The translations under genes and the position numbers were made by a program. This document shows, one piece after another, positions 6,387-12,668 of a DNA stretch of 22,184 nucleotides (within the stretch, counting starts at the first letter, position 1; every line of letters starts with the position of its first letter). This DNA comes from UBA11475 sp902486425 (GTDB lineage: Bacteria; Bacillota; Clostridia; Christensenellales; Borkfalkiaceae): NCBI GenBank assembly GCA_902486425.1, contig CABTOK010000006.1, positions 1-22,184 of the forward strand, read 5' to 3'. The notes below the pieces were generated by a model. That model made no database searches. It was not told the origin of the DNA and saw nothing but the letters and a program-made list of their open reading frames with translations.

Positions 6387-6424
6387 TACTTATAAGACGA
6401 CATGAAAACGCCGTTTTGTGACAC
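6387..6424 (-). promoter_or_regulatory. Orphan copy of the ECF-type promoter element (repeat copy 1)
   Basis: The 38 bases are identical to 8520-8557 and in the same orientation. On the minus strand it shows TGTCACA as -35 and CGTC (6396-6399) as -10, with 17 bp between, the classical ECF arrangement. The spacer contains the palindrome AAAACGGCGTTTT. It faces away from the sigma module, downstream of its terminator, into DNA with no known gene. Confidence 0.75.
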
Positions 6425-6454
6425 CTTGCTAAAAAAATTTTAAAATTTTTTTAT

Positions 6455-6488
6455 TTTTTTATCGTTTTAAAGTTAAAACGATAAAAAA
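6455..6488. repeat. 16-bp-arm palindrome overlapping the terminator tail
   Basis: TTTTTTATCGTTTTAA (6455-6470) and its exact complement (6473-6488) flank AG. Its right arm shares the A/T tract of the terminator at 6483-6516, so the two hairpins cannot form fully at the same time. Next to it A7T4A4T7 (6431-6452) is a further perfect palindrome. Confidence 0.6.
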
Positions 6489-6516
6489 CGACGGGCCGAT
6501 CGGCTCGTCGTTTTTT
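6483..6516 (-). terminator. Terminator of the sigma/peptidase/anti-sigma operon
   Basis: A GC-rich stem ACGACGGGCC/GGCTCGTCGT centred at 6499-6500, flanked by A6 and T6, forms a bidirectional-looking terminator 12 bp past the anti-sigma stop codon. Confidence 0.85.
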
Positions 6517-6527
6517 ATAAAGTCATA

Positions 6528-7253
6528 TTATTTTGTTTTTATAAATCTGTTCACACATTTTATAAGCATGCTTTCGTTTTCGTACGAAAAGCCGGCAGAT
6601 GAAAAATACAATTTTTCCGCATCGGTTTCTATCTTCCCCTTTGCTTCCTGATAATACGCTTCAAAATCTTCGTCCAAACGTTCGATAGTTTCTTTATACA
6701 TAAGATCGTATTGTCCTATTTTTACGGTCTTATCGAAATTATAATCAAAATTATAATCAAGCTGGGTATACTTTTTATTCGTTACGACAAATATTTCCAT
6801 CTCCATCAATTCTTCGTCTATAGAAACGAGAATTCGGTAATATAAAGTTTCTCCCGTTTTTCTGTACACATATTTTGAAACCTGAACACAGTCAATTACA
6901 TCATCTAAATCGAATTCAAAATTAGCTGCGTCGTTTCTGACGGATTCTATATCGGATTTTTTTGATATTATACCGTCATTTCCAAAAGAATAACCTTTGT
7001 CGTTATCGGGTTTTGCATTGTTTGACGGAATAAAAATCACCGAAAGCGCGACAATCGCCATAATCATTATCGATGCCGCAACCGAAACAATGCGGATCAG
7101 CTTTTTATTTTTAAATATAGGACTGCGTTTTGCCCGGGAAGTTTCTTCAAAGGTATCCGAAGCAACGCTTTTTAATTTATTTTTTATTTCGGCGTTATCA
7201 TATTCGGATAAAGTCCTATCGGCAAAATTCTGCAATTCGTCGTTACGTTTCAT
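6528..7253 (-). CDS. Putative single-TM anti-sigma protein
   Basis: The 241-residue protein has a soluble charged N terminus (1-50), one transmembrane helix at about 53-75 (IRIVSVAASIMIMAIVALSV), and an extracytoplasmic C-terminal domain of about 165 residues rich in Tyr/Asp/Glu. This layout, and its position downstream of an ECF sigma gene, is typical of membrane anti-sigma factors whose cytoplasmic end holds sigma. The N-terminal domain lacks the HxxxCxxC zinc motif of ZAS anti-sigma proteins, and I do not recognise the C-terminal domain. A YNFDYNFD micro-repeat lies near residue 167. It starts 19 bp after the peptidase stop, has a weak AAAGAGC site, and is followed by the operon terminator. 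The anti-sigma role is inferred from topology and context. Confidence 0.6.
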   Translation of the reverse strand: MKRNDELQNFADRTLSEYDNAEIKNKLKSVASDTFEETSRAKRSPIFKNKKLIRIVSVAASIMIMAIVALSVIFIPSNNAKPDNDKGYSFGNDGIISKKSDIESVRNDAANFEFDLDDVIDCVQVSKYVYRKTGETLYYRILVSIDEELMEMEIFVVTNKKYTQLDYNFDYNFDKTVKIGQYDLMYKETIERLDEDFEAYYQEAKGKIETDAEKLYFSSAGFSYENESMLIKCVNRFIKTK

Positions 7254-7272
7254 TACTGCTCTTTAATACTCC

Positions 7273-8496
7273 TTAATATATATAAATTCCGTATACGTCG
7301 TCGATACCGGCGTTGTAGTTTATATTATAATATCCGTCGCTGCAACCTTTTATGCAAGAAGATATTTCTATATAATTATCCGTTCTCGTTGATCCGTCCG
7401 AAAGAGTATACTTTATGTCTTTATATCCGAAGCCCGCCATACAATGCTCGGCGTTATACTTTGTATATTTTATCGTATCGCTGCCGGAATTTGCCGTAAT
7501 TTCGACAAGAGTAAACGGATCGACGAAAAGCACCAAAGGATAGCCGTTTTTCATATTCTCTTTAGCTTTGGAATAATCGAATTTGCCGTTAGTCATACAG
7601 CCGTTGAACGAAATATCGTAACCCTTACCGGAGCAGTATGCGGTCATACCGGACTTGAACTGACTTATCGTCGTTCCGGCTTTGCCGCTGTTTGTTCCCA
7701 TAAGACCGTATAATTCGACAACGACGGCTTTCGTTTCATCGTCCTGCGCCTTATACATGTAATTTTTGCCGAACGCCAAACCCGGCGTATAATTTTCAAT
7801 AAGATTTGTCTGATACCTGTCCCAGAACTGTATAACGTTCGCAGCGGCGATCGGTACACAGGGGTTAGAATAAATTTCTCCGGCGTCTTTTATAGACGGA
7901 TGTTTTTTTGCCATAGTAAGCGCGTCGGTTTCTACCTTGGCGGTGTAAGTTATCGTTTTGCTCGAAATTACGGGTACTACGTCGGACGAAGCGCGATAAG
8001 CGACTTCAAAAAGAGCGGATACTACGTCATCGGGGAGCGTTTCGCCTGAAGCGGAATAGTACGATTCGCCGTCCGACAATAAGTATACGGTATTCGCAAC
8101 GTATATTTTTTTATAATCTTCATACTCCGCGCCGAGAACGGGGTTTACCGAATCGAAATAGACTTCGGCAGCCTCCGGATAGCCTTTGGTGTCGAGAACG
8201 GTCGCATAGCCGCTTTGTCCGTTTACGGTAAAGTCGTATATGTACCCCATTTCGTTTAATTCGACGTCGTAAATAACTTCTTTATCCGCGGTGAGAGCGA
8301 CTTCCCCCGAGACGTTATCGCCTATATATTCTTCGACGGTTTTTAAGAACACGTCGTCGAAGTCGTCATAATCGAGACTCGCTGCCTTTGCGGTTTTTAC
8401 GCCGCGACCGAAAGGCATAAGGCAAAGCGCGATTAAAATAATCGCAACGGTTCTTTTTAAAAAGGTTTCTGTTTTTGAAATAGTTTTGTTTTTCAT
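7273..8496 (-). CDS. Secreted papain-fold cysteine peptidase (C10/C39-like)
   Basis: I set the start at ATG 8496 because GGAGG sits just before it and a signal peptide follows (residues 1-38, ending VKTAKA). The longer frame to 8559 would run through the promoter element. The 407-residue precursor has a propeptide-like N-terminal region (about 39-185, containing GYATVLDTKGYPEAAEVYFD) resembling streptopain-type prodomains. The catalytic domain follows, with Cys213 in NPCVPIAAANVIQFWDRY and His351 in NAEHCMAGFGY. The C terminus carries an unusual cluster, SSCIKGCSDGYYNINYNAG. It is probably an extracellular enzyme activated by prodomain removal. It lies between the ECF sigma gene and the putative anti-sigma gene, with an ECF promoter 25 nt upstream. 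Family is fairly clear; substrate is unknown. Confidence 0.8.
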   Translation of the reverse strand: MKNKTISKTETFLKRTVAIILIALCLMPFGRGVKTAKAASLDYDDFDDVFLKTVEEYIGDNVSGEVALTADKEVIYDVELNEMGYIYDFTVNGQSGYATVLDTKGYPEAAEVYFDSVNPVLGAEYEDYKKIYVANTVYLLSDGESYYSASGETLPDDVVSALFEVAYRASSDVVPVISSKTITYTAKVETDALTMAKKHPSIKDAGEIYSNPCVPIAAANVIQFWDRYQTNLIENYTPGLAFGKNYMYKAQDDETKAVVVELYGLMGTNSGKAGTTISQFKSGMTAYCSGKGYDISFNGCMTNGKFDYSKAKENMKNGYPLVLFVDPFTLVEITANSGSDTIKYTKYNAEHCMAGFGYKDIKYTLSDGSTRTDNYIEISSCIKGCSDGYYNINYNAGIDDVYGIYIY

Positions 8497-8519
8497 GTTT
8501 TCCTCCGAAATATGTTTTC

Positions 8520-8557
8520 TACTTATAAGACGACATGAAAACGCCGTTTTGTGACAC
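8520..8557 (-). promoter_or_regulatory. ECF-type promoter of the peptidase/anti-sigma operon (repeat copy 2)
   Basis: The minus strand shows TGTCACA, 17 bp, then CGTC (8529-8532). This predicts a transcription start near 8521, 25 nt before the peptidase ATG. It begins 12 bp after the sigma stop codon. The same 38 bases recur at 6387-6424. Confidence 0.75.
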
Positions 8558-8568
8558 ATTTTTAAAAA

Positions 8569-9063
8569 TTATTTAAAAAATTTTTTTAATTTCGCTTTAG
8601 CACGGGAATGTTTCTTTCTGACAGCCGAGTACGTTATCTGTAAAAGTTCAGATATTTCCTGAAGATTATAGCCGTCCCAATAATAAAGCTCGATTATTTT
8701 TCGGGATACGTCGTCTAAAACATCCAATTTTTCTTTTATGTCCGGTTTATCGAAATACTGTCTCCTGTATTCCTTTTCGTCTGTTAGCTGTTCGACGGGC
8801 ATTTTAGACCTTAATTTCGATTTGGCAATATTCTCGGCGCATTTGTAAACCCACGAAGTAGGCTTTTCTATATATCCGTAATCTTTTTTGCCCGTTATAA
8901 GTTTGAAAAAGAATTCCTGCATAACGTCTTCGGCAAAATCCCTGCCGTATATACCGCTAAGACGGAAAACGATGCGTCGTGCATAAAAGTCGTACAATTC
9001 GTCGAACGACTTTTCACTGACCGATATTGATTTGAGTAATTGATTGAATCTGCGCGCTTCCAT
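8569..9063 (-). CDS. RNA polymerase sigma factor, ECF (sigma-70 family)
   Basis: The 164-residue protein has region 2 (about 20-88, with RDFAEDVMQEFFFKLITG and the TSWVYKCAENIAKSKLR segment) and region 4 (about 108-160, with DDVSRKIIELYYWDGYNLQE, then ISELLQITYSAVRKK as the -35-binding helix-turn-helix). There is no region 1 or 3, the hallmark of ECF sigma factors. The gene has its own housekeeping promoter. The downstream ECF-type promoter element is the obvious target. The start ATG 9063 has only a weak CGGGA site. Specificity for TGTCACA/CGTC is inferred from position and motif. Confidence 0.92.
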   Translation of the reverse strand: MEARRFNQLLKSISVSEKSFDELYDFYARRIVFRLSGIYGRDFAEDVMQEFFFKLITGKKDYGYIEKPTSWVYKCAENIAKSKLRSKMPVEQLTDEKEYRRQYFDKPDIKEKLDVLDDVSRKIIELYYWDGYNLQEISELLQITYSAVRKKHSRAKAKLKKFFK

Positions 9064-9135
9064 TCCCGATATATACCACTTCTTAATCGTAACACGTCAT
9101 AAATAAATTTACGACTTTTAAAAATACTATTTTAT

Positions 9136-9164
9136 AGTATAATCCTAATCGTCAATTATGTCAA
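9136..9164 (-). promoter_or_regulatory. Sigma-A promoter of the ECF sigma gene
   Basis: The minus strand has TTGACA (9159-9164), 17 bp, then TATACT (9136-9141). The ECF-type element is absent here, so the sigma gene appears to be driven by the housekeeping polymerase rather than by simple autoregulation. The 9064-9471 spacer otherwise contains the promoter and operators of the divergent phosphatase gene. Confidence 0.75.
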
Positions 9165-9309
9165 TTCGATTTGTAAAAAAGCAAGATTTTTATTACATTT
9201 TTAAGTTAAAAACATTTTTATTTTCAATCTGTCGTTATTACAGTAGTAAGATTTTTGCTGTCGATTATCGCAGTTTGTTTATATAGTCCGGCAAAAAATA
9301 AAAACGCTA

Positions 9310-9338
9310 TTGACAAGAGTTTATTTTTGTTTTATAAT
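9310..9338 (+). promoter_or_regulatory. Consensus sigma-A promoter of the phosphatase lipoprotein
   Basis: TTGACA (9310-9315), 17 bp, TATAAT (9333-9338) is a perfect consensus promoter. Transcription should begin near 9345, leaving a leader of about 127 nt. Confidence 0.85.
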
Positions 9339-9364
9339 TTAATCGTAAAACACCATTAGACGGC

Positions 9365-9410
9365 TTAACGTTACCGAGCCGTAATTTAAAAATCATATGT
9401 TAACGTTAAC
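9365..9410 (+). promoter_or_regulatory. Pair of TTAACGTTA palindromic sites in the leader
   Basis: TTAACGTTA (9365-9373) and GTTAACGTTAAC (9399-9410) lie just downstream of the predicted start site, with centres 35 bp apart. The first is also enclosed by CGGCT/AGCCG arms. Symmetric AACGTT-centred sites downstream of a strong promoter suit a LacI-type repressor, but no such regulator is encoded nearby. Confidence 0.4.
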
Positions 9411-9471
9411 AATTACTTAAAAACAAACATTTGTCAGAAAAAGCAAAAATCTTTTAATTAAAGGAGAGAAA

Positions 9472-10734
9472 ATGAAAAAGTTCAGTAAATTTCTATCCGC
9501 CTTGATGGCTTTATGTATATCCGTAAGTTTGTTTGCGGCGTGCGGGAGTCCTTCGAAGCCCGACGATACGCCAAAAGCTCACGTATGCGGTCACGTCTGC
9601 TCCACATGCGGCTTCTGCACCGATCCGCTTTGCGACGATCCGGTATGCGCCGACAAGTGCGAAGGTCACGAAGTTACCGGAAATTATTCGGTAACCCTTA
9701 CCCCCGTGGAAGGCGAAGCAGATCTTCATACCGATCTTCAGAAAGAGTATTTAAGCGAAGGCTACAATTCCGTTTCGGATTATGCTAACGGGCAGGAAGA
9801 AAAAAGCCGCCCCGAAGCATTGAGACTCAGATGGAGCGTTTCCGAAAACGACAGCTTTGACAATAACTTTTCTTACTACAAAGTGTTTTTGAGTCCGGAC
9901 GAAACGTTCGGTAAAAACGTATGGACGTATACGACCTTTACCGATTACGCAGATGTTTATAACCTTATGATAAACTGCAATTATTACTGGAAGGTCGCCC
10001 TTCACTTAAAAGACGGCTCGATGTCCGTTTCGGAAACTTCTTCATTTAAAACGGCGGCTTCCGCTCCACGCAACCTTTACGTAAGCGGAATAACCAACGC
10101 AAGAGATCTCGGCGGATGGGAAACCGAAGACGGAGCAGAAGTAAAGCAGGGACTTTTGATAAGATGCGGAAGACTAAACAAGAGCAACCGCAGCGACGTC
10201 AGGATCGAAATCGACGCAAAAGGAAAAGACGCGATGCTTAAATATCTCGGCGTAAAGACCGAAATCGACCTTCGCCTCGTAGAGAATAACGAAGTCGGCG
10301 GTCTTACAAAGGTAGGTCCGCTCGGTAGTTCCGTAAAGTACATTCAGTGTCCTATGGGTTATTCTTATTCGAACATGCTTTCGGGTAACAGAAATCAGAT
10401 TATAGCGATATTCGCCATACTTGCCGATATAAACAACTATCCGATTATTTATCACTGCAACATAGGCACCGACCGCACGGGACTTATTTCGTTTTTGGTA
10501 AACGGTCTCGTCGGCGTTCCCGAAAAGTCGCTTTACAGAGACTATCTTATGTCGAACTTCGGCGATATAGGCGGAAAGCGCAGCATTTCGGACATGAGCT
10601 ATCTCAGCTACGTAAAAGGCTTTGACGGCGTTACTCTTTCGAAAAAGATTTATAACTGTCTCGAATCGTTAGGCGTTCCGACCGAAAATCTCGACTCGGT
10701 AATAAACATCATGAAAACGCAGAAAGCGGCATAA
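9472..10734 (+). CDS. Lipoprotein tyrosine phosphatase with Cys-rich and fibronectin-like domains
   Basis: The 420-residue lipoprotein has a signal peptide and lipobox LFAAC (Cys24). A cysteine-rich segment at residues 37-66 follows, with seven Cys in a CxxxCxxCxxC...CxxxxCxxxC pattern and flanking His, likely metal-binding or disulphide-bonded. Next is a fibronectin-III-like domain (about 113-197). A Y_phosphatase3-type catalytic domain (about 204-420) carries NARDLGG at 209 and the P-loop HCNIGTDRTG with Cys329 and Arg335. It would dephosphorylate phosphotyrosine or phospholipid-type substrates outside the cell, as secreted relatives such as Listeria LipA do. Start ATG 9472 follows AAAGGAGAG. 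The gene is monocistronic between a consensus promoter and a terminator. Catalytic residues are intact; the substrate is unknown. Confidence 0.88.
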   Translation: MKKFSKFLSALMALCISVSLFAACGSPSKPDDTPKAHVCGHVCSTCGFCTDPLCDDPVCADKCEGHEVTGNYSVTLTPVEGEADLHTDLQKEYLSEGYNSVSDYANGQEEKSRPEALRLRWSVSENDSFDNNFSYYKVFLSPDETFGKNVWTYTTFTDYADVYNLMINCNYYWKVALHLKDGSMSVSETSSFKTAASAPRNLYVSGITNARDLGGWETEDGAEVKQGLLIRCGRLNKSNRSDVRIEIDAKGKDAMLKYLGVKTEIDLRLVENNEVGGLTKVGPLGSSVKYIQCPMGYSYSNMLSGNRNQIIAIFAILADINNYPIIYHCNIGTDRTGLISFLVNGLVGVPEKSLYRDYLMSNFGDIGGKRSISDMSYLSYVKGFDGVTLSKKIYNCLESLGVPTENLDSVINIMKTQKAA

Positions 10735-10797
10735 TTAAATAACGGGATAACGGACAACGGATTATAATTTTTATATTTATCAAAACTTAAAACGAAC

Positions 10798-10828
10798 AGC
10801 GGCGGAACTTGCGTCCCGCCGCTTTTTT
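10798..10828 (+). terminator. Terminator of the phosphatase gene
   Basis: AGCGGCGG (10798-10805) pairs with CCGCCGCT (10816-10823), followed by a T run. It lies in the convergent spacer before the ADP-ribosylglycohydrolase-fold gene. The rest of the 10735-10946 spacer holds nothing I recognise. Confidence 0.85.
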
Positions 10829-10946
10829 ATCCAATATCAAAAATCTTTTTTTGTTTTTACGTTATTGCTCCGGTTTTATTTTTACGTCGTTTCGTTTTTA
10901 TAATAAATATAAAACTCGTTCCGGTTTATCCTCTTTTTGCCTTTTA

Positions 10947-12488
10947 TTACTTTGCGAAGAGCTTTATTTTAGCTACGCCGTAATCGTGGCGGGAGTCTAC
11001 AGAAAGGTCTATGAGTACGTCCGCGGAAGGCGAAGTAAAACTTTCAGCCCTTACGACGATTTCCGCTTCGGCGGCGTTCGACCTCGCATTGTGCATCTGC
11101 GCCGAAAAACGCGCGCCCCTTTCTACGATCAGTCCGCCCGAAACGTAAACGCAACCGTTTATCCACTGCTGCGACTTGAATATGCCCGAATCCGTTACTT
11201 TTACTTTAAGCGTAATCGTTTCGCCTTCGGACAAAAACGGTTCGTGTTCGAGAGTAACGGTGACCTTAAATGCGTCGAAAGTAAAAGTCTGCGTATAGCC
11301 GCCGGTCTTCAGAAGTTCTTCGGCGGAAAACTGCCTTTTTCCCGGATCGCGATCGGCGTTTACGAGATATTCGTCGTTATCGGCAAAAAACGTTTCGGCG
11401 GTAATAACGGAATAACGTTCGTTTTTATCGAGCATATCGAGATTGTTTTTGGGCAAAAATCTCGGAATGCACGACATCACTCTGTCGGTAAGTTCGTCTA
11501 CGGTCTTAGGAATGTCGAGACCGGAAGAGTATTCTATACAAGCCGTGGTTATAACTCCGCCGATAGGCTTTATCCACTTTTCGGGCAGGTTCGTTTCGCC
11601 GTTTATTATTCCGAGAATCGCGCCTATCGTTCCCGCGGAACAGTCTGCGTCTTCCCCGCAGCTTGCGGCTATACATACGCTTTTTCCGAAATCGCCTTCG
11701 CCGTACAGCCAGCCGAGCATTGTTATGCCTATGTTGTTGGGAGCGTCGAATCCTACGTTCGTCATAGCCATATCGGCGTTTTTCATATCCTTTACTTTGA
11801 GCCAGCACGCAGAGAAAGCACCGGGAACTTCTTTAAACAAAAGCTTTCTCGTATCCTGCCACGAAAGTCCTTTTTTATAAGAGGTTCTTACAAGGTTTAC
11901 CGCCTTTGCAACCGCACAGCCCTTTGGAATATACGAAAGCCCTATGTCGATAAGTTTGTCGGTATCGGTTTCGATAAACGCCGAAGACTCTACCGCCGCA
12001 AAGAAAAGTTCGCCGTAAACGCCTTCGTCCGCATGGTCTACAGAGCCGTCGAGCCAGGCGTATTTCGTAGCTATTTCGGGAAGTCCCGGGGCGAGACACG
12101 CCCATATTTCGCTGCGGATAAAGCAGCCGCAACTGTCTTTGAAATAGTTGCCGACTTTGCCCGAAAGCGGCGGTGCTATCCCTCTCCTGAGATTGGACTT
12201 TGCGATGCCGTATTCTGACCAGTTGGGCGTAATATACGTGAGCCAGTAGTCTGCAAGAACGGAAGATGTAACGGAAGAGCCGTACTCTTCAACCGCGCCG
12301 AGCCATGCGATCTGAAGATCGAGATCGTCGTTAGGCGGCGGGTTATGGTCTATGTCTTTTTGAAGATACCAGTCTACGTCGAACAATCCGCGCTTGCATT
12401 CGAGCGGGGCGCCCAGCGCTCCGCCGGCGTTTTTACCTTGCCAGCAACCGGCGATTTTGTTTCTTAATTCGTTGTAACCGAGTTTCAT
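10947..12488 (-). CDS. ADP-ribosylglycohydrolase-fold hydrolase with C-terminal beta domain
   Basis: The 513-residue protein has an N-terminal all-helical ADP-ribosylglycohydrolase domain (about 1-340). It opens with KIAGCWQGKNAGGALGAPLE, shows the acidic metal site PPNDDLDLQ (Asn53, Asp54, Asp55, Asp57), and the second metal segment CGEDADCSAGTIGAILG (Asp280, Asp282). Canonical enzymes have Thr-Asp-Asp and Asp-x-Asp-Thr, so Thr is replaced by Asn and Cys here. The remaining ~165 residues look like a beta sandwich absent from minimal ARH enzymes. No signal peptide is present, so it is cytoplasmic. In sugar-utilisation loci such proteins probably hydrolyse an N- or O-glycosidic bond in a small metabolite rather than in ADP-ribosylated protein. 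GGGAG precedes ATG 12488. It follows the AraC gene by 180 bp. Confidence 0.85.
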   Translation of the reverse strand: MKLGYNELRNKIAGCWQGKNAGGALGAPLECKRGLFDVDWYLQKDIDHNPPPNDDLDLQIAWLGAVEEYGSSVTSSVLADYWLTYITPNWSEYGIAKSNLRRGIAPPLSGKVGNYFKDSCGCFIRSEIWACLAPGLPEIATKYAWLDGSVDHADEGVYGELFFAAVESSAFIETDTDKLIDIGLSYIPKGCAVAKAVNLVRTSYKKGLSWQDTRKLLFKEVPGAFSACWLKVKDMKNADMAMTNVGFDAPNNIGITMLGWLYGEGDFGKSVCIAASCGEDADCSAGTIGAILGIINGETNLPEKWIKPIGGVITTACIEYSSGLDIPKTVDELTDRVMSCIPRFLPKNNLDMLDKNERYSVITAETFFADNDEYLVNADRDPGKRQFSAEELLKTGGYTQTFTFDAFKVTVTLEHEPFLSEGETITLKVKVTDSGIFKSQQWINGCVYVSGGLIVERGARFSAQMHNARSNAAEAEIVVRAESFTSPSADVLIDLSVDSRHDYGVAKIKLFAK

Positions 12489-12668
12489 TTTTCGCTCCCT
12501 TTATTTATTCGTGAATTGCTTTTACTTTATGTACGGATAAAATCAACGGCGGTATGATTCCGACCGCAGAGCGGGTTTCATTGGACCGACGTGAATTTTA
12601 CTCTAAGTCATTATAAACTTTTTTATAAAAAATTCCACCGCTGTTTTTAACTTGTTATTCGTGATTTT

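Larger units (their letters stand above)
5965..6388 (-). ncRNA. Candidate ECF-controlled transcript (small RNA or small-protein mRNA)
   Basis: This predicted unit of about 420 nt is bounded by the ECF-type promoter copy at 6387-6424 and the hairpin at 5965-5999. It contains a long stem of 13 perfect base pairs closing a 47-nt loop (6118-6190) that may extend with imperfect pairing. Immediately after the stem is the short ORF at 6028-6108. No known RNA family is recognised. Existence is inferred from promoter and terminator only. Confidence 0.4.
5835..6527. other. Long AT-rich intergenic region with orphan ECF promoter and structured transcript candidate
   Basis: The 690 bp between the perR operators and the anti-sigma gene hold no ordinary gene. 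Reading the minus strand there are: the terminator of the sigma module (6483-6516), nested palindromes (6431-6488), an exact copy of the ECF promoter element (6387-6424), a 13-bp inverted repeat (6118-6130/6178-6190), a 26-codon ORF (6028-6108), and a 12-bp-stem hairpin (5965-5999). Confidence 0.6.

Noticed and set aside
8497..8559. Alternative upstream start of the cysteine peptidase at 8559
   Set aside because: It would translate the ECF promoter element and lacks a binding site. ATG 8496 has GGAGG and a proper signal peptide.
10809..12218. Long plus-strand frame of 469 codons opposite the ARH-fold gene
   Set aside because: It is antisense to a gene with clear family motifs. Its translation is Arg/Tyr/Phe-rich without any domain, and it overlaps the phosphatase terminator. 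It arises from the codon bias of the real gene.
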